From positions 124,001 through 188,000 of the forward strand of contig CBDCAB010000006.1 of the NCBI GenBank assembly GCA_965213735.1: 64,000 nt of DNA, written 5' to 3'. The notes under the pieces were generated by a model. It was not told where the DNA came from and searched no databases. It saw only the letters and a list, made by a program, of their open reading frames with translations. Of this stretch, positions 36,377 to 45,479 are shown one piece after another. Within the stretch, counting starts at the first letter, position 1. Every line of letters begins with the position of its first letter. The translations under genes were made by a program, and so were the position numbers. Source of the stretch: CALDTK01 sp965213735 (GTDB lineage: Bacteria; Bacteroidota; Bacteroidia; Chitinophagales; Saprospiraceae).

Positions 36377-38314
36377 TCAGCGTCTAATCTGTACGTAGCC
36401 GCTCTCGGGTTCCCGCCCCTGCACCGTCAGCACGTAGAAGTAGGTGCCATCGAGTAGGGGAGTGCCGCGGTAGCTGCCGTCCCAATCATTGATATAGCTA
36501 GCTGCTGAGTAGACTTCATGCCCGTGCGCATTGAAGATGAGCAGCGAGTTGTTCGGGTACTTCTCGATGCCCAGCACGGTGAAGTAGTCGTTTTGACCAT
36601 CAGCGTTCGGGCTAAACCCATTGAAAACGAGCAGATCTTCGCACGTCACTTGTATGCGAACACTGGTGGTGTCGCAGCCGCCAGCATTGCATACTTCATA
36701 CGCAATGCGATCATAGCCACACCAATCGGCAGGCGCGCGGTAATGGAGACGATTGCTGGCATCCACCCGAACATCGCCACGAGTCACGAGGGGGTCGACA
36801 TGCAGCATGGTGACGCCACCCACAATTTCATCATTGGCCAACGCTTCGAGCATACGCTGCCCGTTGTAGGCAACAGCATACAGATCGGCCACTGCGCGCG
36901 GAGGCTTCACGTCCTCCCGGCTAAACACGCGAATGTTGACGCGAATGCGCTCACAGCTTCCCGTAGCCCGGTGACACACCTCAACGAGCAATGACGCATC
37001 TCCTGGCTCCAGCGCCGAGAAGTTGATGCAGCCGTTGTGCACCGGACCTACAGCGACCCGATCATGGAGCTGCTGCTCGAGGTAACTGTAGGTATAGTCT
37101 TGCACTCCACCAGCTACATCGAGGCAGTGTTTGCCCTGCAAACCCTGCACCGCCGTCACATAAACCTCCTCCACTTCTACGCAGCTTACCTCCACCACTA
37201 CCGTATCTGCACAGGTTTGGGCGTTGCGCGCTACGATGTTGTGGCGGCCTGGCAGCAGGGCGATGGCAGTACCCGTGTTGCGCAAGCCACGAATTGGCTC
37301 AGCGACACGTGTCTCGCGACTACTCGCACTCGTTGCTGTCAACGCATGAAAGCGCGCATTGAAAAGTCCACTCACCGCTTCACCGCTGGCGTCGAGCTGC
37401 CAATCAGCCTGTGGACTGGTAGTGTTGAAGAAGTCAAGCATAGCTGCCCTATTCGCCAGCCGCTCTCGGTAGGCCCCTTCACCGACATGCCACGTCACTT
37501 CAAACGGTCCGACATCGTTGCTGCCAAACAAGGTAATGAGGTTGTATTTCACCACTTCAACGCTTTCGCAAAACTCGCTTCCAGCAGTTGGTAGACTGTT
37601 AAGCTTCAAGGAGGTACCGGGCTCGAGTTGCTCACCCAAACACACCACCGTCAGCTGCTCGCAGCCCGTGCTTTCTACCTGCAGCAACTGCTCGCTAAAT
37701 GGATCGAAGTCAGCACATGGTTCGCTTGTAAGTCGTCGAGTAATAGTTTGTGTCGCTGCGGCAGTATTGCCAGCATTGTCGCGTGTACTCCAGGTTCGGT
37801 GCACCAGCTGCTCGCTCACAATCATCTCGATGAAGTCGACTGCCAGATCGCGCGTGCAATCATCAATGGCATAGACCGCCGGCACAGCAGGAAGGGCTTC
37901 TTCAGGGGCAAGTTCTAGATCGTCCGGTACGTCTTGGAGCAATGGTGGCGTAGTGTCCACAATTTCCACATAGACCGTTAGCAGCCCCTCATGTGCACAG
38001 GCGTCAACAGCTGTGAAGGTGCAAGCCATCAGCGAAAGTGCCCCCTCTAAAGGCTGTGGGTATACGTTCACGCTTTCGCTAAAACTGATGCTTACCGAGT
38101 CGTTGCAATCGCCAGTGGCTACTACATCCTCTAGCGTTATCAACACCAGGCCATTGCACTCCAGGCGCAGCGTGTCCCCGTGGTCAAGGTCGCGGTAAAG
38201 CGGATGGGTGAGGCTGAGTAAAATTGTGTCTGACTGCGCAGCGAGTGGCGCAGAGGCGACCATCAACAGCACGAGGAGGCTGCAGGCGGTGCGCCCAATG
38301 CAGGTGAGCGACAT
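36377..38314 (-). CDS. secreted protein with Ig-like domain and T9SS type B C-terminal domain
   Basis: A 645-residue exported protein: signal peptide to about residue 26 (LAAQ), an N-terminal region with HYR-like segments (VEIVDTTPPLLQDVPDD), a cysteine-rich middle, a tandem Ig-like domain (about 475-560, PPRAVADLYAV onward) and a C-terminal T9SS domain starting LLVFNGFSPNADGQNDYF. It is a likely surface or secreted T9SS cargo. The last 180 residues are clearly paralogous to those of the giant protein at 57994-64000. Iterated motif sites at 37562-37574 and 38072-38085 encode FCES and SFSES. Ligand unknown. Confidence 0.88.
   Translation of the reverse strand: MSLTCIGRTACSLLVLLMVASAPLAAQSDTILLSLTHPLYRDLDHGDTLRLECNGLVLITLEDVVATGDCNDSVSISFSESVNVYPQPLEGALSLMACTFTAVDACAHEGLLTVYVEIVDTTPPLLQDVPDDLELAPEEALPAVPAVYAIDDCTRDLAVDFIEMIVSEQLVHRTWSTRDNAGNTAAATQTITRRLTSEPCADFDPFSEQLLQVESTGCEQLTVVCLGEQLEPGTSLKLNSLPTAGSEFCESVEVVKYNLITLFGSNDVGPFEVTWHVGEGAYRERLANRAAMLDFFNTTSPQADWQLDASGEAVSGLFNARFHALTATSASSRETRVAEPIRGLRNTGTAIALLPGRHNIVARNAQTCADTVVVEVSCVEVEEVYVTAVQGLQGKHCLDVAGGVQDYTYSYLEQQLHDRVAVGPVHNGCINFSALEPGDASLLVEVCHRATGSCERIRVNIRVFSREDVKPPRAVADLYAVAYNGQRMLEALANDEIVGGVTMLHVDPLVTRGDVRVDASNRLHYRAPADWCGYDRIAYEVCNAGGCDTTSVRIQVTCEDLLVFNGFSPNADGQNDYFTVLGIEKYPNNSLLIFNAHGHEVYSAASYINDWDGSYRGTPLLDGTYFYVLTVQGREPESGYVQIRR
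37562..37574 (-). repeat. iterated motif, spacer-less GTTTTGCGAAAGC
   Basis: Inside the minus-strand T9SS cargo gene; encodes FCES. Confidence 0.75.
38072..38085 (-). repeat. iterated motif, A type GTTTTAGCGAAAGC
   Basis: Same gene as 37562; encodes SFSES. Confidence 0.8.
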
Positions 38315-38464
38315 GGAAGTGTTCTTAGCGATTGTTGTAGCGACGCACCCCTCACGAGGTAGGCCATCCGTTTTTCAGGACAGCACAAAGAGAAGGGTAA
38401 GAAGCAATGGCGCGCTCAACTCCACATCAGCTAGCAGTTTAGCGGCAACTAATATATTAAAGCA

Positions 38465-38504
38465 TAGCTAAATGTTTATCTATCTTATAGCTAAACGCTT
38501 ACCT
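38465..38504. repeat. paired 17-bp direct repeats, possible operator
   Basis: TAGCTAAATGTTTATCT (38465-38481) and TAGCTAAACGCTTACCT (38488-38504) start 23 bases apart and differ only by three T-to-C changes. Two helical turns between half-sites would suit a dimeric regulator. Confidence 0.5.
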
Positions 38505-38545
38505 CTGTCTGTCGCTCATTTTCTCCTTCTCACCTCCCTTTTTCA

Positions 38546-38559
38546 GCTTTCGCCAAAAC
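38546..38559 (-). repeat. iterated motif GTTTTGGCGAAAGC, exact, intergenic
   Basis: In the gene-free stretch between 38315 and 38635. Confidence 0.85.
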
Positions 38560-38635
38560 CCCACCTATCTGCACCCGTTAAGTTGCGCATTGTGCAGCTC
38601 GCAGAGGTCTTGTTGCCACCCATCGAATAGCCCAT

Positions 38636-41494
38636 TTACTCCTGCTTATCCTCTACGATGAGTGTGCTCGTGGCCGTCTCACCTGCACCACCTCGAGCTG
38701 AAGTGCTAGCTACTTCAACGATGTAGCGCCCTGGCTGGAGGTAATACACTTCGTTCTGCGCCTTCTCTAGCTCGTGCTCCTCTGCATACGCGGCCGAAGC
38801 GGTGAGATTATAATCAACATAGTTCAAGCCGCGGCGCAGCGTCAAGACTTTAGTCTGCAGCTCCCGCCCGAGGCTGTCCGATACCGTCAACAGCGCCTCG
38901 GTCGGCTCAACCGCGAAAATCGGCAGCTCTACCCGTGGCGTATCCGGCTCGAACCAGCGGCTCCAACTCTTGCCCCAACGCTCGTTGTACTTCACCACAG
39001 CGGGTGTGTAGACGTATAAGCTAGCCGAGCCAACGCTATCCTCGAGTGTTCTGAGTAGCGCAACATCGCCGATGTACAGACTCTTCCCGTGTGTGCCCAC
39101 CAGCAACTCCTCTTCGCGCTCTTGTATCACGAGGTCATGAACGGGCACAGGAGCTAGGTCGCCCAACGTGTGCCAGCTCCCGCCACGGCTATCGCTGTAG
39201 TACAGCCCACCATCTGTAGCCAGGTAGAGCAAGTCAGGATTTTGACTATCCTCCAAGATGTCATTAACAGGCTCCATTGGTAGACCTGCTGCGATCGAGC
39301 GCCAAGACTTGCCGCCATTCTCACTCAAATACACATAGGCTTTAAAATCATCGTCGCGATAGCCATTGAGGGTCAGATAAACTCGATCCAGCTCGTGATG
39401 ACTTGCCTGCACCCGACTCACCCACTTATCGACGGGTAGTCCTCGGCTGATGTTGGTCCATGTGTATCCTCCGTCGTTGCTGCGGTGCACCATACCATCG
39501 TCGGTGCCAACGTACAGGAGTCCAAAGCGAAGCGGACTCTCGTGAATCGTGGTGAGGGTGCCATAGGGTACATCTCCAGGTCGACCGCCTTTGGTGAGAT
39601 CCTCACTAGTGATGTCGTACGAGTTGCCCTGATCGAGCGAGCGGTGAAACTTGTTGGAGCCGATATAAAACACATCTGCATTATGGCGCGAGAGGTGTAT
39701 CGGCGTCTGCCAGTTAAAGCGCAGCGGGCGCTCACCGAGTTTGTGCTTGGGCTGCACATCGGTATGCTTACCATCTGGGTCTATGCGGCTGTAATTGCCG
39801 AACTGAAATCCTGTGTACACAGTCTCATTATCGCGCGGGTCTACCTGCACCTGCATGCCATCTCCTCCGAGTATGTGCTCATAAGGTGTGTTGCCGTAAA
39901 GTTCCCAGGATGTCGACGGGTCAAACCGTGAAGGACCGCGCCAAACGCCATTGTCTTGCGTTCCGCCATACACGCGATAGGGCTGAGCGTTATCTACAGC
40001 TACGGCATAAAACTGTCCAGCTGGAGGACTAGCGGCCCGGGTGTAGGTGTCGCCATAGTCGTAGCTGATGTTTACTCCACCGTCGTTGCCGATGATGAGG
40101 TGCCCGTCTAGTTGCGGGTCAATGTAGAGGGCATGGTGATCAGCGTGTACGTTGCCATCATTGATGCCTTTCCAGGTAGCGCCGCCATCGAGACTGCGTA
40201 GTGCAGGCACGCCAAAGATGTACACTTCCTCAGGCCGCGTGGGGTGCGACCTCACCTGACCGAAATAGTAGCCGTAGCTGTAGTACACGTCGTCGAGGTA
40301 GTCCTCGTGGGTTTTGCTCCAGGTTTGGCCGCCATCAGTGCTGGCATAAAGTTCGGCGCCAACTACAGGCGTATCGAAAAGCTGGGCGTTAGCATCGGTG
40401 AGGTAATCTGCGAGGAGTTTTGGCGAAAGCCGACCTGCCTTGACTTCTCTCTTCAAACTATCGACTGGATACTTCTTGGTGGGAAAGCCTAAATCCTTCA
40501 GCTCCTTTTCGAGTAGCTCATCGTCGAGCGTGGCAAACACATCTCCCGTCATATCGCCCAGCGTGAGGCGCGTGAGCTTGCCTTCATCCGCTGGATCAAC
40601 TGGTCGCCGCTGCTGGTTGTCGAGCACCGCATACAAGGTCACTGCACCCGCTGCTGATGAAGCACTAAGGCCGATACGCCCCACATGCTCTCCTTGCGGA
40701 AAACCTGTAGCCGCACGCTGCCACGTCTCGCCAGCATCAGTGCTCTTATAAATCGTGGAGCCAGGGCCGCTCTCGGTGAAGTTCCAAGCTTTGCGCTCGC
40801 GCTCCCAAGTAGCCGCATAAACAGTAGCCGGATCGAGTGGATCGGCAAGCAAATCAATGGCTCCCACCGCTCCCTCTGTAGCTAGGCTTGCAGACCATGT
40901 CGCGCCGTAATCACTCGATCGGTACACCCCACGCTGACCACCCTCGGCGTACAGCGGACCGAGTGCGGCCGCCAGCACGGTGCGCTCATCGAGCAGGAGG
41001 ATGCGGCCAATGTGATGACTTGCGTCCAGTCCCACATGATCCCACGACTGGCCCCAGTCTTTGCTGAGATAGATGCCATTGCCCGCATAGCTCGAACGAC
41101 TCGAGTTGTTTTCACCCGTGCCTACCCAGATGTGGCGCCGCGTCCAATCAACAGCAATATCGCCGAGGATATAGGTGCTGGCCTCCTCGAAGAGCTCGGT
41201 AAAGCTGCGCCCGTTGTTGGTAGTTTCCCAGAGCCCACCCGTAGCAAAAGCGACCAAAAAATGGGTGCTGTTGGCAGGGTTGACCTCCAAATCCACCACC
41301 CTGCCACTGAAGATGTCTGGTCCAATATTGTCGAACGCTATACCTGTAGCCTGACTAGACTCAGCGAGCAATCTTTTGGCTGTCAGCCTTGGCGCACGCT
41401 CAATTCGCTGGTCAGGCTGCGCCCACAAATCAATGGCCGAATAGGTGAAGAAAACGGTCGCCACCAGCGCCAGCACACGAGTCATCGAAATCAT
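38636..41494 (-). CDS. exported VPS10/sortilin-like BNR-repeat beta-propeller protein
   Basis: A 952-residue exported protein. After a signal peptide (from the ATG at 41494, ending LWAQ) it consists of repeated BNR/Asp-box units (for example STDGGQTWSK, SRDGGATW-like, SLDQGNSYD, SNDGGYTWTN, SENGGKSWRS) that build a ten-bladed VPS10/sortilin-like propeller. Such proteins are often labelled glycosyl hydrolase, but I see no catalytic evidence for that here. No T9SS C-terminal domain is visible; the end is a fibronectin-like strand-rich segment. It is divergent from the DUF4382 lipoprotein, 57 bp away. An exact iterated motif at 40417-40430 encodes LSPKL. Confidence 0.85.
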   Translation of the reverse strand: MISMTRVLALVATVFFTYSAIDLWAQPDQRIERAPRLTAKRLLAESSQATGIAFDNIGPDIFSGRVVDLEVNPANSTHFLVAFATGGLWETTNNGRSFTELFEEASTYILGDIAVDWTRRHIWVGTGENNSSRSSYAGNGIYLSKDWGQSWDHVGLDASHHIGRILLLDERTVLAAALGPLYAEGGQRGVYRSSDYGATWSASLATEGAVGAIDLLADPLDPATVYAATWERERKAWNFTESGPGSTIYKSTDAGETWQRAATGFPQGEHVGRIGLSASSAAGAVTLYAVLDNQQRRPVDPADEGKLTRLTLGDMTGDVFATLDDELLEKELKDLGFPTKKYPVDSLKREVKAGRLSPKLLADYLTDANAQLFDTPVVGAELYASTDGGQTWSKTHEDYLDDVYYSYGYYFGQVRSHPTRPEEVYIFGVPALRSLDGGATWKGINDGNVHADHHALYIDPQLDGHLIIGNDGGVNISYDYGDTYTRAASPPAGQFYAVAVDNAQPYRVYGGTQDNGVWRGPSRFDPSTSWELYGNTPYEHILGGDGMQVQVDPRDNETVYTGFQFGNYSRIDPDGKHTDVQPKHKLGERPLRFNWQTPIHLSRHNADVFYIGSNKFHRSLDQGNSYDITSEDLTKGGRPGDVPYGTLTTIHESPLRFGLLYVGTDDGMVHRSNDGGYTWTNISRGLPVDKWVSRVQASHHELDRVYLTLNGYRDDDFKAYVYLSENGGKSWRSIAAGLPMEPVNDILEDSQNPDLLYLATDGGLYYSDSRGGSWHTLGDLAPVPVHDLVIQEREEELLVGTHGKSLYIGDVALLRTLEDSVGSASLYVYTPAVVKYNERWGKSWSRWFEPDTPRVELPIFAVEPTEALLTVSDSLGRELQTKVLTLRRGLNYVDYNLTASAAYAEEHELEKAQNEVYYLQPGRYIVEVASTSARGGAGETATSTLIVEDKQE
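40417..40430 (+). repeat. iterated motif GTTTTGGCGAAAGC, exact
   Basis: Inside the minus-strand BNR-repeat gene; complement encodes LSPKL. Confidence 0.85.
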
Positions 41495-41551
41495 TCGGGT
41501 AATATCCACGATTGGGCAGGAATGGCCCAAGGTTTGTGCGAAATTTTGTCT

Positions 41552-42520
41552 ATGAATAGCTCAATCCACACCCAAGCTTTGTTGCAAAACTTACTCATCC
41601 TCCTTGTCCTGGCGGCATTGGTCGGTTGTAGTGAAGATGATACAGGTGCTGTAGTGGTAGAAAGTTCTGGCCGCCTGCGCATCGACATCACAGATGCACC
41701 CATCGATGATGATGGCATCCAGGGCGTATTTGTGACGGTAGCTGAGATTCGCGTCAACGGCGAAGTGCAGCCTCGCCTCAGTCAGCGTACAACCCTGGAT
41801 ATTGCTGCTTTACGTGATGGCAATACTGCACAACTTGGCCTCGAACAAGAACTATCCGCTGGCGCTCACGCCAATGTGGAAGTCAAACTCGACTTGCAGA
41901 CCGATGCCAATGGCAATAGCCCCGGTTGCTACGTTCTGCGCGCTGATGGCAGCAAAGACGACTTGAGCTTCGGATCTCAAACCGAGCTGCTCATCTCTAC
42001 CAACAAAGCTTTTAGCATCGAGGAAAATGAAACCTCTCGTCTGGTACTCGACTTCGACCTGCGCAAGAGTCTAGAATATGAGTCGAGCAACACGCGCATG
42101 CTCACCTTTGGAAGTGCAGCAAATGTGAATGCGGCCGTTCGCACCGTTGATGTGCGCACCACTGGCACGATTGAAGGAGAGGTGAGTGCGGGTGCGCAGA
42201 CCTCAACCACCGACAAGCTGGTCGTGTACGCATACACGCAAGGCAGTTATAATCGGTCTACTGCTACGGCCTCGGCATTCGCGGATGCAACAACGAGTAC
42301 GCGTGTAGCCGCTGACGGCACCTTCACCCTTGCATTTCTAGAAGAAGGCGATTACGAGTTAGTGGTTGCGGATTACAGCGACACAGATGGCGACGGCAAA
42401 GTAGATTTTCGCGGCACCATCATGGCTGATGCGGGCTTAGGCTTGACTACCCGTGCAGTCAGTGTGTCTGCAGATGCCAAAGTCATCATCGGTTTACAGC
42501 TTGGAGCTCTGCTGCCCTAG
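41552..42520 (+). CDS. DUF4382 domain-containing lipoprotein
   Basis: A 322-residue lipoprotein: N-terminal signal ending in LVGC, then a DUF4382 domain (about 35-190) with LRIDITDAPIDDDGIQGVFV and VFVTVAEIRVNG, followed by a carboxypeptidase-regulatory-like beta domain (about 205-320) ending in DTDGDGKVDFRG. DUF4382 proteins are common surface lipoproteins of unknown role in Bacteroidota. I use the ATG at 41552 because it starts the signal peptide. The 3' end overlaps the convergent methyltransferase gene by 27 bp. Confidence 0.88.
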   Translation: MNSSIHTQALLQNLLILLVLAALVGCSEDDTGAVVVESSGRLRIDITDAPIDDDGIQGVFVTVAEIRVNGEVQPRLSQRTTLDIAALRDGNTAQLGLEQELSAGAHANVEVKLDLQTDANGNSPGCYVLRADGSKDDLSFGSQTELLISTNKAFSIEENETSRLVLDFDLRKSLEYESSNTRMLTFGSAANVNAAVRTVDVRTTGTIEGEVSAGAQTSTTDKLVVYAYTQGSYNRSTATASAFADATTSTRVAADGTFTLAFLEEGDYELVVADYSDTDGDGKVDFRGTIMADAGLGLTTRAVSVSADAKVIIGLQLGALLP

Positions 42521-43702
42521 GCGCGTCATGTAAAATCCATCAAAGCCATCTTGCGGCCATAGGCGGCGCTCAGCGAGTTGCGTCCAACTGGAGTCTCGTC
42601 CTAAAAAGTGTTCGATTTGCCCTTCGCTCTCGCTCGGCAAAACACTACACGTAGCATACACGACTGCTCCATCGGCTTTGGCCATGCGGCTGTAGCGCTC
42701 CAAAATGTCGGCCTGCCAAACTTTGACCTGCTCCACAAACTCGGGTTGAAGCTTCCACTTAGCGTCCGGATTGCGCCGCAGCACTCCCAAACCTGAACAG
42801 GGCACATCGAGCAGCACTCGATCGGCTTTACCGTACAAACGCTTTATGATTTTACTGCTGGTGATATGGCGAATATCCAAGTTAGACACGCCTGCACGTT
42901 TAGCGCGTTTCTTCAGTTGGGCAAGCTTGCGCTCATCAGTATCGAGCGCGATGAGCCGACCTTTGTTTTGCATCAGCGCAGCAAGATGCAAAGACTTGCC
43001 TCCTGCGCCAGCACATGCATCCACTACGGTCATCCCCGGCTCCACCTCCAGCATCGGAGCTACTTGTTGACTTGCGATGTCTTGAACCTCAAAATGGCCC
43101 GCGCGAAAGCTTTGCGTTGCCCACAGGTTGCGACGCTTGATGACGCGGATAGCATCCGGTCCATCAGCGGCTGCTTCCAACTCGAAGCCATAACTCGTCA
43201 AATCTTTGAGCAATTGCTCGCGCTCAACCTTAAGTGTATTGGTGCGCAAGTACACATCTGCTGCTCGATTGAGTGCAGCGAGTGTCGAAGGCCAGTGCTG
43301 CCGTAGCTCCACTTCACCAAGCTGGTCTAGCCAATCCGGAATGCTCTCCAACACCGCCCGCTCACCGTCGAGCAAGCGCAGGCTTCTTTCTACTTCCACC
43401 GGATGGATGTAAGGGTAGCCACCCACCTCTAGCGGTAGCTCGTGTCGCCAGGCCCAGTAGGCTGCTATTACCGCTTCAGGTCTGTCACTATCTGCTATCT
43501 CACTCAGGAGTCGCCACCACCTCACACAGTCGTACAGTGTTTCTGCTATAAAGGCACGATCTCGCGAGCCCCAGCGACTATCTCGCTTTAGTAGCTGAGC
43601 GACAACTTTATCTGCATAGTAGCCCCGGTTGAAGACCTCATCGAGTCCATCAGCCACGGCGTGTATGAGGTTGGGATATGCTCGGGGCGCTGAATCAGGC
43701 AT
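42494..43702 (-). CDS. RsmB/NOP family RNA cytosine-C5-methyltransferase
   Basis: A 402-residue SAM-dependent m5C methyltransferase. The N-terminal region carries a NusB-like/RsmB-like helical part, and the catalytic Rossmann domain has VVDACAGAGGKSLHLA, LDTDERKL, DVPCSGLGVLRRNPDAKW and ATCSVLPSE. The two conserved cysteines (in PCSG and ATCS) are the nucleophile and releasing residue of this family. Target may be C967 of 16S rRNA as for RsmB, which is an inference. It overlaps pgi by 8 bp and forms an operon with it. Confidence 0.88.
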   Translation of the reverse strand: MPDSAPRAYPNLIHAVADGLDEVFNRGYYADKVVAQLLKRDSRWGSRDRAFIAETLYDCVRWWRLLSEIADSDRPEAVIAAYWAWRHELPLEVGGYPYIHPVEVERSLRLLDGERAVLESIPDWLDQLGEVELRQHWPSTLAALNRAADVYLRTNTLKVEREQLLKDLTSYGFELEAAADGPDAIRVIKRRNLWATQSFRAGHFEVQDIASQQVAPMLEVEPGMTVVDACAGAGGKSLHLAALMQNKGRLIALDTDERKLAQLKKRAKRAGVSNLDIRHITSSKIIKRLYGKADRVLLDVPCSGLGVLRRNPDAKWKLQPEFVEQVKVWQADILERYSRMAKADGAVVYATCSVLPSESEGQIEHFLGRDSSWTQLAERRLWPQDGFDGFYMTRLGQQSSKL

Positions 43703-45011
43703 TAGGCTTGCCTAACAGGCGGAACATATTAGACTTGTAAGCCTCCACTCCCGGCTGATCAAATGGATTGACGCCCAACATGTACGCACTCACCCCACAG
43801 GCCCGCTCGAAGAAATAGAAGAGGTAGCCAAGGCCCGCTGCGTCTAATTCAGGCATCCGCAACACCACACTCGGCACGCCTCCATCGCGGTGAGCTTCGA
43901 GGGTGCCTTCCGCCGCTTTTTCATTCACAAACTGCATGTCTTTGCCGGCCAGATAATTCAATCCGTCGGGATTGCCTTCTACCTCAGAGATCATTAGTTC
44001 GTGCGAGCTTGAATTTTCCAGTAAGACTGTTTCGAAGAGGTGGCGCCGCCCGTCCTGGATGTACTGTCCCAGGCTGTGCAGGTCTGTTGTAAACTGAGCC
44101 GAGGCTGGATAGAGCGCTTTGTTGTCTTTGCCTTCACTTTCTCCAAAGAGCTGCTTCCACCACTCGGCCACGTACTGAAAGCGAGGATCGTACGCAACGA
44201 GAAGTTCTATCGCTTTGCCGCGTTGATAGAGTGCAAACCGTGTAGCAGCGTAGCGCAGACAAGCATTATTTTGGTAGCTCGCCGAGTCGCAATCATCCAT
44301 GGCCTCACGTGCTCCTTTGAGTAGGGCGTCGGTGTCTATTCCGGCCACAGCAAGTGGAAATAGTCCCACTGCAGTAAGTACCGAATAGCGACCACCTACA
44401 TCATCAGGCACGACAAATTTTGTGTACTCCTTTTCGCTCGCTAGCTCGAACAACTTGCCGCGCTGGCGGTCGGTAGTAGCGATAATGAGCTTACGTGCAG
44501 CATCGGCTCCATGGCGCTGCTCGAGTTCTTTGCGCAGCAGTCGAAAGGCTAGAGCTGGCTCGGTGGTGGTACCCGACTTCGAGATGATGTTGATCGCAAA
44601 CCGCTTGTCTTGCAAATACTCCAGAAGCTGCTGGTGGTAGCGCGGACTCAGTTGTGTGCCTGCAAATATCACCTGAGGAGCACCTCGTTCTTCTCTACTT
44701 AGGCTTTCGCTAAAACTGTTGGTAAGTGCGTAAATAGCTGCCTTTGCGCCGAGGTAGCTACCCCCGATGCCGATGACAACGAGCACATCGATCTGTGCCG
44801 CAAGCTCACGAGCAACTTCTTTGATCTGCGTGTATTCTTCCTTGTCGTAGTCGCGCGGCAAGGTGAGCCAACCATGATAATCTGAACCCGCACCCTTATG
44901 GTCGCCGAGCAGCACTTCATCAGCTAAGTGCACGTGCTCTTCTAGCTGGGCGAGCTCGTCGGGCGAAAGAAAAGGATCGAGGTAGGTAGTGTCGAGTGTG
45001 ATCTGTGGCAC
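43695..45011 (-). CDS. pgi: glucose-6-phosphate isomerase
   Basis: Interconverts glucose-6-phosphate and fructose-6-phosphate. 438 residues, the short form typical of Gram-positive and many Bacteroidota enzymes. Visible marks are VVIGIGGSYLGAKA (about 78-91), ISKSGTTTEPA, and the family signature DVGGRYSVLTAVGLFP. It is the first gene of a two-gene unit with the RsmB-type methyltransferase. An iterated motif (A type) at 44703-44716 encodes SFSES. Confidence 0.95.
   Translation of the reverse strand: MPQITLDTTYLDPFLSPDELAQLEEHVHLADEVLLGDHKGAGSDYHGWLTLPRDYDKEEYTQIKEVARELAAQIDVLVVIGIGGSYLGAKAAIYALTNSFSESLSREERGAPQVIFAGTQLSPRYHQQLLEYLQDKRFAINIISKSGTTTEPALAFRLLRKELEQRHGADAARKLIIATTDRQRGKLFELASEKEYTKFVVPDDVGGRYSVLTAVGLFPLAVAGIDTDALLKGAREAMDDCDSASYQNNACLRYAATRFALYQRGKAIELLVAYDPRFQYVAEWWKQLFGESEGKDNKALYPASAQFTTDLHSLGQYIQDGRRHLFETVLLENSSSHELMISEVEGNPDGLNYLAGKDMQFVNEKAAEGTLEAHRDGGVPSVVLRMPELDAAGLGYLFYFFERACGVSAYMLGVNPFDQPGVEAYKSNMFRLLGKPNA
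44703..44716 (-). repeat. iterated motif, A type GTTTTAGCGAAAGC
   Basis: Inside pgi; encodes SFSES. Confidence 0.8.
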
Positions 45012-45055
45012 AGCGTGGGGTTTGGATGCTTTCGTGCTAGGTTACGCACTAAACA

Positions 45056-45433
45056 ATGAAGAGCATGGCTGCCGAGCACATAGCTTTTGGTGAGCGGGGC
45101 GAGCAGTTGGCAGCCGACTTTCTTGAGGAGGTCGGCTGCCGCGTCCTGGTTCGCAACTACCGCTGGAGCCGTGCTGAAATAGATATCGTTGCAGCCGATG
45201 AAGACGGTCTCCACTTCATCGAGGTTAAGACGCGACACTGGCAGGATGTCGAAGCAGCATCTGACTCAGTGGGTTACCACAAACAGCGCAACGTGATGAA
45301 TGCAGCTGGGCGCTACATGGATGACCACAGCTACAGCGGAGACTTTCAATTTGATATCGTGTTGGTGCTCATCGACTTAGGTGAACGCATCACCATCACC
45401 TGGCGCAAGGACGCCTTTGGCTTTTTCAATTAG
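45056..45433 (+). CDS. yraN: YraN family (UPF0102) endonuclease-like protein
   Basis: A 125-residue protein with the Holliday-junction-resolvase-like PD-(D/E)xK fold: GERGEQLAADFLEEVGCRVL at the N terminus, EIDIVAADEDGLHFIEVKTR holding the catalytic Asp, Glu and Lys, and QFDIVLV near the end. Function is not established; a role in DNA processing is inferred from the fold. It is divergent from pgi and precedes ettA by 46 bp. Confidence 0.9.
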   Translation: MKSMAAEHIAFGERGEQLAADFLEEVGCRVLVRNYRWSRAEIDIVAADEDGLHFIEVKTRHWQDVEAASDSVGYHKQRNVMNAAGRYMDDHSYSGDFQFDIVLVLIDLGERITITWRKDAFGFFN

Positions 45434-45479
45434 TCCACGCTAGCTACACCTTCGCGCAGTGGCGCTCTACCTTGCGGCC

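Larger units (their letters stand above)
38315..38635. other. intergenic region between two minus-strand genes
   Basis: No gene seen. It contains an AT-rich island (38440-38500) with two direct repeats and an exact iterated motif at 38546-38559. It should hold the promoter of the 36377-38314 gene, but I find no TAnnTTTG match on the minus strand. Confidence 0.5.

Noticed and set aside
38636..41494. Glycosyl hydrolase activity for the BNR-repeat protein
   Set aside because: Asp-box propellers are often labelled so, but no catalytic site is visible and the VPS10/sortilin pattern fits better.
41012..41551. In-frame extension of the DUF4382 gene far upstream
   Set aside because: It would run antisense through the BNR gene and bury a clean lipoprotein signal that starts at 41552.
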